Source: Shinisaurus crocodilurus
Taxonomy: Eukaryota > Chordata > Lepidosauria > Squamata > Shinisauridae
Direction: 5' to 3'
Length of the DNA: 64,000 nucleotides
Assembly (NCBI GenBank): GCA_021292165.1
Contig: CM037877.1
Coordinates: 301,584,726 to 301,648,725 of the forward strand
The notes under the pieces were generated by a model. The model ran no database searches, was not told where the DNA came from, and saw only the letters and a program-made list of their open reading frames with translations. Numbering within the stretch: the first letter of the stretch is position 1; each line of letters opens with the position of its first letter. Below are positions 49,701 to 56,647 of this stretch, piece after piece. Position numbers and translations under genes: made by a program.

Positions 49701-49740
49701 GTGGCTTGGCCAGTCAGGAGACCTGAAGATTTTTGTTTAA
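26218..49740 (+). CDS. sacsin-like giant co-chaperone, frame interrupted
   Basis: Exons read by homology and splice sites are 26,218-26,248, 27,040-27,127, 28,708-28,819, 30,870-31,016, 32,956-34,353, 37,552-37,640 and 38,869-49,740 plus 3' UTR. Splice phases agree at every junction. Sacsin is a large cytoplasmic protein that links HSP70-type chaperones with intermediate filaments and mitochondria. This relative keeps three SIRPT repeats, each with an HSP90-like ATPase start ([11 protein letters not shown] at 28,708; [11 protein letters not shown] at 41,040; [11 protein letters not shown] at 43,943) and a glycine-rich loop ([36 protein letters not shown]). A DnaJ domain with intact HPD and a C-terminal HEPN domain follow. 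The protein would start MSQGQKKR directly before the first repeat, so the ubiquitin-like domain of SACS is absent. About 20 one-base shifts break the frame, so it may be a pseudogene, an assembly problem or something unusual. It is probably a paralogue of SACS, since ZNF524 is not a SACS neighbour in mammals. Confidence 0.8.
27040..27127 (+). CDS. sacsin-like exon 3
   Basis: Between the acceptor ctctttcag and the donor gtgagg, it encodes [20 protein letters not shown] and YPDGGQILK, matching the segment just before the first ATPase motif of sacsin. It ends in phase 0. Confidence 0.82.
27506..27620. repeat. palindromic MITE in intron
   Basis: Arms 'gcacaatcctatgtttagacag' and 'ctgtctaaacttgcataggattgcgc' are inverse; the centre has mirrored 'cccagcatgcc' and 'atgctgggaattgtag'. 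A second copy with the same arms is at 28,146-28,258. Confidence 0.75.
28146..28258. repeat. palindromic MITE in intron, second copy
   Basis: Arms 'gcgcaatcctatgcatgtttagacag' and 'ctgtctaaacatgcctaggattgc', centre 'catgcgcatgctgggagttgtag'. Confidence 0.75.
28708..28819 (+). CDS. sacsin-like exon 4, first ATPase N-box
   Basis: It encodes [20 protein letters not shown] and [14 protein letters not shown], the Bergerat-fold nucleotide-binding start of SIRPT repeat 1, with the Glu/Asn pair retained. The acceptor is AAG rather than CAG; the donor is gtatag. It ends in phase 1. Confidence 0.88.
29108..29352 (-). mobile_element. Sauria-type SINE
   Basis: This is a full-length copy on the minus strand. 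The AATA-type tail faces left ('tttatttataccccgcctttttt') and the tRNA-like head is at the right ('cactacgccacactggctc'). Confidence 0.88.
29388..29620 (-). mobile_element. Sauria-type SINE, tandem neighbour
   Basis: Starts 'tttatttatttatatcccaccttcttttcct' and ends 'ccactatgccatactggctc'. It is in the same orientation as its neighbour 36 bases away, and more diverged. Confidence 0.85.
29934..30417 (-). mobile_element. possible solo LTR with nested MITE
   Basis: It begins TGTGGGAAA and ends TTTCTACA, near-inverse ends of LTR style. The TTTATT near 29,991 is AATAAA on the minus strand. A hAT palindrome sits inside (30,248-30,335). No clear target-site duplication was found, so the call is weak. 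Confidence 0.4.
30870..31016 (+). CDS. sacsin-like exon 5, first glycine-rich loop
   Basis: It encodes [35 protein letters not shown] and [13 protein letters not shown]. Acceptor ctctcttag, donor gtgaga. Both ends keep phase 1. Confidence 0.9.
31096..31338 (+). mobile_element. Sauria-type SINE
   Basis: Near full-length copy 80 bases after exon 5. The A box (gtagtggtgagagtgttgg), B box (gggttctagtcc) and (AATA)n tail are all present. Confidence 0.9.
31533..31685 (+). mobile_element. 5S-rRNA-derived SINE with CR1-like tail
   Basis: The head holds 'ggaaagctaagcagggtcagg' and 'cctggttatgacttggatgggagacc', the 5S rRNA internal control region. The tail 'gcattgagcagggggttggg..cgtccaactctatgatctatga' is CR1-like. 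This is the clearest copy in the window. Confidence 0.85.
31745..31773. repeat. (CA)n microsatellite
   Basis: About 14 CA units within the intron between exons 5 and 6. Confidence 0.95.
32030..32510 (+). mobile_element. L1/Tx1-like LINE, C-terminal fragment
   Basis: The frame 32,030-32,389 reads [20 protein letters not shown] and then [38 protein letters not shown]. This is the pattern at the end of L1-type ORF2 (cysteine-rich FW..CP block, then 'LLTAARRLI..NWK'). The copy ends in a poly(A)-like stretch near 32,510. Confidence 0.6.
32956..34353 (+). CDS. sacsin-like exon 6, SIRPT 1 continued
   Basis: It starts with DFPSVLSG, shifts frame once near 32,978 (gggcc) to give [18 protein letters not shown], and once near 33,130 (gggg) to give [13 protein letters not shown]. 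The next ~400 codons are uninterrupted to NFP at the donor gtgagc. [20 protein letters not shown] and [11 protein letters not shown] are the sacsin 'FLPLP..TGLPVHISG..LTDNRR' block. Both shifts are resolved by disregarding one extra base. Confidence 0.82.
34354..37551. other. intron 6, repeats only
   Basis: No exon is expected or seen. MITEs lie at 34,508-34,650, 36,115-36,303 and 37,235-37,358. A common dispersed repeat tail ('ggattggatggacctttggtctgatccagcagg') is at 34,945-35,010. Inverse segments at 35,873-35,893 and 35,925-35,950 ('tgtagcccactgctaac'/'gttagcagtgggctaca') suggest another palindrome. Confidence 0.5.
37552..37640 (+). CDS. sacsin-like exon 7
   Basis: Encodes [20 protein letters not shown] and EHLQAIAEK between acceptor ttgcag and donor gtgagt. 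With exon 6 it forms NFPRILLPG, parallel to YPRSLFPSL in sacsin. It ends in phase 1 and joins 38,869 as AGA (Arg). Confidence 0.82.
38402..38494. mobile_element. hAT MITE A in the SINE
   Basis: Starts CAACCTCCCCCAACCTAGTG and ends GGCTGGGGAAGGTTG; it is flanked by ctctaacc on both sides and contains 'ggagttgcagtccaac'. Confidence 0.78.
38503..38616. mobile_element. hAT MITE B in the SINE
   Basis: Starts CGGTGTTGTCCCACCTTGGG and ends AAGGTTGGAGAACACTG; it is flanked by ctctaacc on both sides. It belongs to the same family as the palindromes at 8,332 and 8,527. Confidence 0.82.
38869..40980 (+). CDS. sacsin-like exon 8a, end of SIRPT 1
   Basis: The giant last exon opens with [19 protein letters not shown]. 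Three shifts follow, near 38,934-38,937 (cccc), 39,690-39,711 (ccggg) and 39,899-39,910 (ccccgcgggg), each moving the frame by +1. Conserved stretches include [47 protein letters not shown] and [16 protein letters not shown]. Long segments without stops between shifts indicate selection on the protein until recently, or now. Confidence 0.78.
40981..43850 (+). CDS. sacsin-like exon 8b, SIRPT 2
   Basis: [20 protein letters not shown] leads into [19 protein letters not shown] and, after a shift near 41,250, the loop [16 protein letters not shown]. Further +1 shifts lie near 41,380-41,386, 42,887, 43,474 and 43,506. The block [20 protein letters not shown] (41,971 on) and '[11 protein letters not shown]' is the repeat's FCFLPL..TGLPVHI..F equivalent. 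The frame 41,390-42,886 is open for about 500 codons. A run of Gly codons (41,861-41,884) is a small expansion. Confidence 0.8.
43851..45985 (+). CDS. sacsin-like exon 8c, SIRPT 3
   Basis: [20 protein letters not shown] leads into [19 protein letters not shown] and the loop [36 protein letters not shown] and '[13 protein letters not shown]' form the conserved second block. Shifts lie near 44,842 (ccc), 45,051-45,055 (ggggg), 45,239-45,271, 45,738 and 45,972. The one at 45,239-45,271 is the only shift in the opposite sense (one base missing, or two extra: a repeated CA is possible). Confidence 0.78.
45986..48334 (+). CDS. sacsin-like exon 8d, long uninterrupted segment
   Basis: About 780 codons are open without a single shift. 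This corresponds to the part of sacsin between the third repeat and the DnaJ domain. Shared wording includes [77 protein letters not shown] and [20 protein letters not shown]. The lack of stops over 2.3 kb argues against long neutral decay. A possible Ube3A-binding (XPCB-like) helix pair could lie here but I cannot place it. Confidence 0.82.
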   Translation: MLPVCGCSKFLVPLESLDTVIPDDSNEVSDIICQLGFVKLDSSLLPPTLTRYCIEPRLLQRKDPAVVLVQLAAHGSLCWDKLKHWDIGALMRFLSSDLKKLQSDRGLLGKLKALPVFETMQGKHVPLASYENVYRLVSKISEESKNFKELYEVDERTILLRDNCWNQRLSQCLGIGVMNDLQQFVQQLLPWLPRLPEARVLEAVKLFLTIKSLYYAEYEAEKEAVVSKFHSFPFIRDCQDVLRPTSYFYNESDPLYQTLGLAFRFVPDKFYKSVWSGDKYDVKRFLLDVGLQTMMSEEDFLMCAAQIQKEALSHGAMSGNLPERRKALLEHLLSRSNETLADAFLEKVSKIRFLVPRFMSKDLCHLHSPYIPCNYPVALQGSLYTVRTVELSWTSAVILPSVGYVEKEKEAVLERLGVLCTLPAQLVLKNLSNVCQAPCDTVEAKTTRKRVLQLIYEYLSKQKEIETGYLKGVPVILVDNDEVAEAQNVVLSLNWSCDFRPYLYKLPPKLACYADLLEKFGVQAEPSIHHYASVLARIHEETVERDTLQPNLTRAVIRATQFLFQLLDGAQKPVDLSELKELHLPCIDGKLYPSNTLVFSLCTSVQELQALQSTFRFLMNLSVCSLTQDKYEQLKLLRLLPEALRPKNLSDITEEQLEESSLKLCTYGEHCEFQNCLKELLVSSEFQYALVALLKWQNRTKAVDTEETECVCEGLFSPEHLEVVCCENVCTVMVHNSQSLEGTQCAKGVHVATMPDGKRQIYLAHQESMDRLHTVQISWTLA
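48335..49080 (+). CDS. sacsin-like exon 8e, DnaJ domain
   Basis: After a +1 shift near 48,330, [20 protein letters not shown] matches the YPGEYVGYL segment before the sacsin J domain. The J domain runs from about 48,840 to 49,050, with [14 protein letters not shown]; the HPD triplet needed to stimulate HSP70 ATPase is at 48,957-48,965. It therefore looks able to act as an HSP70 co-chaperone. The frame ends with two TAG triplets at 49,079-49,084 unless a +1 shift there is allowed. Confidence 0.82.
49081..49740 (+). CDS. sacsin-like exon 8f, linker and HEPN domain
   Basis: The linker keeps the sacsin-like [16 protein letters not shown] (a shift at 49,079 puts it in frame), then a Gly-rich stretch encoded by GGT repeats (49,196-49,230). 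The HEPN domain starts [20 protein letters not shown] (49,311 on) and ends at LKIFV and TAA (49,738-49,740). Shifts lie near 49,079, 49,134, between 49,190 and 49,290, and at 49,418 (ggg). The HEPN domain of sacsin dimerises and binds nucleotides; the helix pattern is retained, including [12 protein letters not shown] and [14 protein letters not shown]. Confidence 0.8.
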
Positions 49741-49947
49741 AAGTCTTGGGCTGACAATTTGCATATATATAACAGAATCGTTGGGAGCAAACATTTCAAA
49801 GGCAGGCACTATGGAAAATACATGTTGACTCTTAGAACAAGTTTTATAGGGGGGTGGGGGAGAAAATGACTATATCCATGAAAGTGAGGCTACGTAACCA
49901 TTCCCGCATAAGGACCCTTTATTACCTGTCTTCTGTTGTTCTGCATT

Positions 49948-49953
49948 ATTAAA
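49948..49953 (+). terminator. poly(A) signal ATTAAA of the sacsin-like gene
   Basis: It lies about 210 bases past the stop codon, followed by a T/G-rich stretch (ctttgttttgttaag). It is the first good signal after the coding end. Confidence 0.5.
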
Positions 49954-50515
49954 CTTTGTTTTGTTAAGAAATGAAGAGGCTGGTTATATGTTTATGGAAG
50001 AGAAACTATGGGTGGTGCAAAGAAATAACTATTTTATTAAATGGAGACAATGGCTCATTCAATGTGGTTACACTTCCCTCTTAATGCCAGTGTATGGGCC
50101 TTCCAGGTTGTCTGTCAATTTCAGCCAACAGTTCTGCCCCCAACCTCAGCCCCACAACTAACAGGCAGTGTTCTTCCCAGATTTCCTCTTTACCCAGATG
50201 ACCTTAATGGTGCCCCTTAATCTCACTTGCATCTTTGGTCCAAATTTGCAACCCCATTCCATTCCTTCAGGCTAGGGGTGACCAGAAGCAATAAGAGAGT
50301 GTGGTTCCTGTCCATTTAAGAGATTTGTAGAAGGGAGTTTTGGCAGGTGTAGCTTGTCATGTCATGGTCCTGCAGGGGCCAGAAACGGCACCGGTTGAAA
50401 CAGCATCTTCCATAAAGCAACTCTCCTAGACTACTGGTCATCCGACCGATGCTGGCTATTGCTTCTGCCTTGTGCCTGGCTGGTTTACCAGCCCGGTTTT
50501 GTTGATGCTCTAGAG

Positions 50516-50651
50516 CAGTGGTTCCCAGCCTTGGGTCCCCAGATATTGCTGGACTACAGCTCCCAGCATCCCTTGCCATTAGCCATGCTGGCTGGGTATG
50601 CTGGGAGCTGTAGGCCAGCAACATCTGGGAACCCAAGATTGGGAACCACTG
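50516..50651. mobile_element. palindromic hAT MITE with perfect duplication
   Basis: Ends CAGTGGTTCCCAGCCTTGGG and CCAAGATTGGGAACCACTG are inverse. The flanks are both ctctagag (50,508-50,515 and 50,652-50,659). Confidence 0.9.
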
Positions 50652-50719
50652 CTCTAGAGCACAGGTGGGCAATTTGTGGTCCTCCAGATGTTTTGGCCTG
50701 CAACTCCCATCAGCCCTAG

Positions 50720-51330
50720 TGTTAGGCCTGAGCACACTCATGCTAGTGCCCTTGACCAGAGAGCAGCCATGTTGGGCCACTGAGAGCAATTCCAGTGTCT
50801 CTGTCTCTCCTTAGCTGTTAAGATACGGGAGATGAGTCAAAGGACTGGGCAAGCTGTAATTGGTTCTTGGCATGCAGAGCGAGGCACTTATCTGTGTTTA
50901 GGCCTGCTATGCTGAGAACCAGCACCAGGTGCGCTTGCCCAATAGCCGGCTATGATGAGAACCTAAGGCCAAGTGTAGATACCAGGCCCCATGGCAAATC
51001 TTGTGCAAGCATTGCTCACCCTGCTCATCAGCTTGGCAGTAATGTTTTTGCTTAGCTGTCAGCTTCAAACGCTAGTAGCCCTTGATGTATAGCCTATCAA
51101 GTATAAACAGCAAAAATGTATGAGAAACTACTGCCTGCTTTGTTTCACTGTTCGGACTCTGAGCGGCACCTGTGAGCTACGCTGACCTGTTCCAAGTCTG
51201 GATATGCATGCATGCATGCATGCTGAAAATTTGGTCAATAAAGCTGTCTCCTTGTAAGCAGTCCTGGAGCTGACTTATCGTTTTCTTGGGATCAAAGGGA
51301 ACAGTTCTGACAAGTCCCCGATGGACTTCA
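50720..51330 (+). mobile_element. solo LTR, 611 bp, nested in a MITE
   Basis: It begins TGTTAGG and ends GGACTTCA, flanked by cctag on both sides (50,715-50,719 and 51,331-51,335). Inside are TATAAA at 51,102 and AATAAA at 51,237, in plus orientation. The MITE sequence continues across it ('caactcccatcagcc' before, 'ccagcatagccagtgctg' after). There is no internal coding region. Confidence 0.85.
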
Positions 51331-51335
51331 CCTAG

Positions 51336-52521
51336 CCAGCATAGCCAGTGCTGAGGGGTCATCATGGGTGCTGTAGACCAAAACATGTGGAGGGCCATAA
51401 TTTGCCCACCCCTGCTCCAGATCATGGGTGGGGAACCTGTGGCCCTCCAGAAGCTGATGGACCACAACTCCCATCATCCATGACAGAGCTATACTGGCTG
51501 GGCCTGATGGAAGCTAGAGTCCAACAATGTCTGGAGGGCACAAGCCCTGCATCCCTATTCTAGATTTATAGACAAACTTCTCCCAAGGCTTTTAGTAGTG
51601 ATTATTGCTGTCTAAACTTTCCCAGCCCACAGTGCTCCCTGTCTGGGCCATTATCCTGATTCTGCTCCCTGTCTAGCCACTGTACTTGCTGATACATAAA
51701 TATAATGAATAAATAAATACGTTGAGAAAAGTTTTTGATCTGCATCACCCACTTAGCAAATCTCGAAAGGCCCATCTTTCAATTGATCAATAACAAAAAT
51801 CAATCAAGATCTCTTTAATTGGATGCCAACCTTACATCTTATGACACAACTGCAATGCTCAAAACAGGCTTTCTCCAACGTGGCCCTCTTTAGATGTGTT
51901 AGACGACAACTCCCAGCGTGTCTGGAGGGCACCAAGTTGGGGAAAGCTGGGCTGAACTATGAACTGGGGCCTACACATCCCAAACTGCATGAGTGTGCTT
52001 AGACCACTTCCTCATTGTGCCAAATCCTGTGAATTGGCCCTTCTAGTCCACATTGATCCCTTATCCTCTTGGTGTTGCATTTTCAACTGTGGGATTTAGA
52101 ATTTTGTACTTGGGAATGAAGTCTCTCATCTCTTTTATTAGAGTGCAGTTTGCAAACTCCCTTCGAATTCATTGTCACATTTGATCATGGTTACACTTCC
52201 CTGTACAATGAGTGTGGAATTTTCTCCTAAGTCAAAAAGCATCTTCAGAGAGAGGAATTTCCTCTGGACCCTAGTAGGACAAGAAGGGTTAAATCCTCCG
52301 TGCTGTCTGCTATACTGATAATTATGTTTCCCTCCCTCCCCATCCTAACTTGTCTGCATTTTTAAAAATCTGAGTGAAATACAAAGATGCATTCAACTTC
52401 CCTGGACCTTGAGAAATATCCTGTTTTTTAAAAAAGGGAAGAATGGGTCTGATTTTCAGGATTCAAAAGGAGAGTTTAAATGCCATATTCTGTGCAATTG
52501 TGGATAGTGGTGCAGACCTTG
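51336..52521. other. intergenic, MITE remnants
   Basis: Further 'ctccagaagctgatggaccacaactcccatc' palindromes occur at 51,421-51,545, with decayed pieces to 51,950. No gene was seen. Confidence 0.5.
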
Positions 52522-52980
52522 TGAAGTGGTCACCTTTTACCTCAGACAAGGACAACGAGGACCAACTCGGGTTATTGGAAAAAGGTTTATTGTGCACAAT
52601 AGGTCCTGCGGACTGTGTCGCAAAGCAGAACCCCGGGCGGGGCTTTTACAACCACTTTTATAGGATACATAAGTCTGGTCATTTGGCAACAATTCTTTAC
52701 ATTGGTCAGCAGGTCAAGACAAAAGGGGGGCTTTATTATGGGAGGGGGATTTCCTTACAAGGAGACAGGAGGATGATCTTACAATCAAGCAGCTGGTAGG
52801 TATTATCTGATCTTGGTCACGTAGGCAGGGTGAGACAGCAAAACACCTCAACCCTTTTGAATCAACATAGCCATTGTCGGCCATTGTCAGTCATTGCCAC
52901 AGTCATTACCCTGGCAATCTGTCTACATGCCTGGCTAGAATCTCTTGTAAGATTTTCTTTTAACTATTTCGTTTCCTTCA
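52522..52980 (-). mobile_element. endogenous retrovirus 3' LTR
   Basis: Read on the minus strand it starts TGAAGGAAACG and ends GACCACTTCA, with TGAAG/CTTCA inverse ends. The minus strand also has TATAAAA (TTTTATA at 52,656-52,662) and AATAAA (TTTATT at 52,586-52,591). A purine tract TCAAGGGGAGGAG lies immediately outside at 52,981-52,993, the expected polypurine tract. A 459-bp LTR fits. Confidence 0.78.
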
Positions 52981-52993
52981 CTCCTCCCCTTGA

Positions 52994-53235
52994 AACTTCA
53001 ACACTTATCTGGAGTTTCACCCTGGGGGATGGGCCGATATTCCCACATAGCCAGGACCTGGGCAGCTGCCCTTTTTTCTGCCAATAGGCTTAGGCTATTT
53101 TGGATTGTCCGGACCACAATAGGGAGGACACAAGGGAGCAGGATGCAACCTATCACGATTAGCCCTATCGCTTGCAACCCTGGTAACTTGGGGAACCATC
53201 TAGAGAAAGCTTCTCCTAGATCGAGCCCTTTTTAG
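52994..53235 (-). pseudogene. endogenous retrovirus Env transmembrane remnant
   Basis: The minus-strand translation has WFPKLPG, then a long hydrophobic span with one helix-breaking cysteine, then a basic/polar cytoplasmic tail rich in Ala, Glu and Arg. This is the membrane anchor end of a retroviral TM subunit, directly before the polypurine tract and LTR. A stop lies just upstream, so no surface domain survives in frame. It is a dead fragment. Confidence 0.65.
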
Positions 53236-53639
53236 GTCTGGACTGGATGCATATGTAAGCCATAGGATTCAAGCAGAATAACAATAAACATTGGCTACAG
53301 GTTATGCGTTTATACAATATAGAAATACATTTTGAAACTACACTTTACCACATTCTCTCTTTTTGATTCTAAGTGAATGCACACTGAGGGTCACCTTTAA
53401 TTAAGGGCTGATAGGTAAGGCTGGTTCAGACTGAGCTGGAGTTGACATCAGTTCATCTCGTCCAATCCTCTGGGTGTTGTTCTTGATGGCCGTCCCGTCC
53501 GAGGTCTGAGATGATATTGATGTTCTGGCACAAATTCTTCTGTTTCAGGGGAAGAGGTTCTAGCACATTCACCCCGAATCGTTGGAGGCGTTATTATGTC
53601 CTCATTCTTGTTAGGGGTTAGAGGCTTTTTATGGCTGAA

Positions 53640-54300
53640 GTCCTTGGCACTTCACAGCATTAAGTACACTTCCTTTCGCTGTACTTGAATATGAATTCAT
53701 TCACCTGGGACAGAGTGTCCCTCTGTGCTGGGCTGGTGCTGAGCCGCCTTCACCCGTGAATGAAGAGTCTTCACACCTCTCACCAGGGCCTTGCAATAAT
53801 TCTGAATTGAATGTCCCATTAACATTTCACGAGGGGTCAGGTCTCGCCACTTGACTTGGCCTGGATCTCACACACACAAGGGCCATGGGAGGTGCATCTG
53901 GCCACATTAGTCTTGTTTCTGTGCATACTTTGGTTAGCTTGTCTTCCAATATTTTAGCAAAAAGGATTCTTTCTCTCTGCCCGCTGCTGTGGCGTTAGCT
54001 CTCACACAGGGGCATGTTCTACTTACTTAGAACCATATAAACAACTACAAACACATATTGATAGGAACAATACTTAGGCATTTGAACAAAATCAAATTGT
54101 ACACTACAAAAAGGTCCTCAGGGTGAGGTTGTATGCTCACCCTGTCTTTCACAGGTTTTCCAGTATTATGAGCCTGGCACACTGTACACTGGACAAAGTA
54201 CTGAGTTACTGCAGATGTAAAATTAAATTCAAACCACTCTTTGTTAACAATCAAACCAATAGCTAAATCTGCTTTTCTGACTGACGCTGTACAGAGTCTT
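53640..54300 (-). pseudogene. endogenous retrovirus integrase remnant
   Basis: The frame at 54,045-54,254 contains CTVCQAHNTGKPVKDR, the zinc-binding end of a retroviral integrase N-domain. Pieces at 53,640-53,960 read WPDAPPMALVCVRSRPS and VKTLHSRVKAAQHQP, typical of the catalytic-core end and linker of gammaretrovirus-like integrases. Frameshifts and deletions separate the pieces, including loss of the active-site region. Order and strand agree with the Env piece and LTR to the left. The class I assignment is tentative. Confidence 0.65.
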
Positions 54301-54367
54301 TAGCAGGAAAGCAACTTACTAATCTGTGACATTGCTATAAAGAATGCAGGAGAAACTGACTTGTTTT

Positions 54368-54522
54368 GAGTTGGAAGGGACTCACAAGGCCATCAAGCCC
54401 AACCCCCCCTACTCAATGCAGGAAACCAGAGGAGGGGTTCCTTATCTAAGTAATACCCAGGTCTGACTTTGCTCAGCTTTCTACACTTCAGATAAGCTGA
54501 GAGCCAGCATGAGCCACAGACT
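54368..54522 (-). mobile_element. 5S-rRNA-derived SINE with CR1-like tail
   Basis: The left side has 'gagttggaagggactcacaaggcc' and 'ctactcaatgcagg' (CR1-like tail, inverse). The right side has 'gacttt gctcagctttc' (5S-derived, inverse). The copy is diverged. Confidence 0.65.
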
Positions 54523-56642
54523 TTTATTTTTAGCAAGGCAAACCAAGCTTTTGAAAATTACATAAAACACAACAAGTTATTTGTACAACTTTTTTAAAAA
54601 CTAACTTAACAACAACAGAAGGATTGCAATTCTTTTGGTATTTTGGTGCCATTGTGTTATGCTACACTTAAATACTTCTTTTACAAACGTGCTCTGTTAG
54701 CTTGCTATAAAAGCCACTAGACAAGCATATATTTTGCAACTAAACTGTTTAAATTTACCAAAGCTGCCCTGTTGGTTTGCCTTTGGCAAAAACTAACTAA
54801 GCATACATCTTACAAAAGACAATAAAGAGGGTAAAATTTCAGGAAAGCCCATTTCAACAAAACTGGGCACTAAAACGTACAAAAACTGAGTTAGTAGTTT
54901 AGATTTATCTTTGATAGCTGCACTTCTTTTATTGCTGGTAAATAATCATGCTCCCCCTCCCCTTGCTTACCCTTCCTTTTTGTTGGGAGCAGCAGCAAGG
55001 TGGCAAGGTTTCAAGTGACACAGCATTTTACAGTTTTTCTGGATTTTTCTCTTTTACAACAACCCTTTGAGGTAGGTACAGCTGAGAGTCTGTGACTGAC
55101 TCCAAGTTACCTAATGAGCTTTATAGCATTTATTGCTTCTCGAGGGAGGGGATATTGCAGCATATCTCCCTTTTCTTCTGTTTGAACCAGAGAAGCAGAC
55201 TTTTAAGAGTCTTACTTCTTTTTTGGTTTTCCGCCTAACATTCTGCTGGTACCAAAGCCAATATTGGCGGAAAGCCCTGTTTTTTTCATTCCCCAGAGAC
55301 TTAGCAAATGCCAGGAGAATTGGGACTACATTCTATTGTAGCCCTTAGTTTACACAATCCATCATGACTTAACAGAACCATTTCTCATTATTTTTTTCAA
55401 GAAGTCAAGAAAACTTTTGTTTGTTTTTTTTGTTTAATCTGCCTTGTTAAGAACAGAACTGCACGTTACTTCTTAATATATATTTAAATATACACATTTT
55501 CTTTTTTTGTTTGTTTTTTTGACACTGCTTTACACAACTTTCCTTCAAATAGCTTTTTTTTTTTCAAAATCTTTACTTCTTATCACATCTTTTACAACTT
55601 TCTTTTGCCTGCATAACTTGGGCAGAGAGGGTTTTATTTCTTTCTCTATGCCCTTTGTTTGCAACTCTAATGTTTCTTTTGCATCTGCCCTTGTCCAACC
55701 TTTCTCTTGGCCTAGTTTTTCTTTTCCTTATCTTTTTTTTTTTCTTTTCCACATTTTCCTAAATGGCCCTCTTCTCCCCCCCCCCCTCCTCGGGGCAGAG
55801 GGGACAGTCTACATGCCTTTAAATAATCATCTCTTTTCTTTTTTCAAAAACCTTTTGGCTCCACTCATTGGTGAAGCTCTTGAATTTTCTGTGAAAAATA
55901 GTTAACTATTTCTTTTTGAGCTTATCTTGCATCAGCTGTAGTTTCAGAGAAAAAGTCTGCCTTGATCAGGGGCAGACTCTTTCTGACCTTTTAAAGCTAA
56001 CACAGTTCAATTCCCAAAAGGTACTAACACTTTGTTTATGCTCAGAAAACCTGCATTCTCAATACTCAGACTCTCTTAATTACAGTTCTTAAAAAAAAAC
56101 ACTTTAGCATCGTTTTTCGCTCTAGTGGTTAGCTGCTGATTCTCTGGGAGCGTGAATGGCCAATTCTTGCATACCAGGAAACCTGCAGTCACTTGAGGGT
56201 TTTTGTTTGTTTGTTTTCAATCTTTTGCAATTCGTGGCTGCTAATCTTCTCACATCTCTAGTTTGCCATACAAGAGGAAGCAACCTCGCATTTGCATAAC
56301 CAGAAGCAACATTTTTTTTTCCTTTACTTACTTCAGAGATTTAACCCACACTCAAAACAAAATAAAAACCTTTTCAATTTACACCATCAACTAGCCCCAC
56401 TTGGAAGAATAAACATTTAACTTGAACATAAACCTTCTTTTTTCTTTTTGGCTACACACATGGCTTGCAGTAGCCAGAATCTCATTTACATGTTTTTTCT
56501 TCCCCCCTTTGAGAATGTTTTACAATTGCTTGAGTTCTTAAAGCATTATTTACCATTTACGAGTATGAAGCACTTTTTGTCTGGTGAACCTACTTCGGAA
56601 GGCTTAAGGTAGCCCTTTTGAAATCTCACTTCTGTCTAAAAC
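54523..56642. other. AT-rich stretch, nothing recognised
   Basis: Long T- and TTC-rich tracts and low complexity. It may be the remaining body of the retrovirus, in which the next element inserted, but no gag or pol motif can be read. A decayed SINE head lies near 55,050-55,130 ('caacaaccctttgaggtaggta'). Confidence 0.4.
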
Positions 56643-56647
56643 ATACC

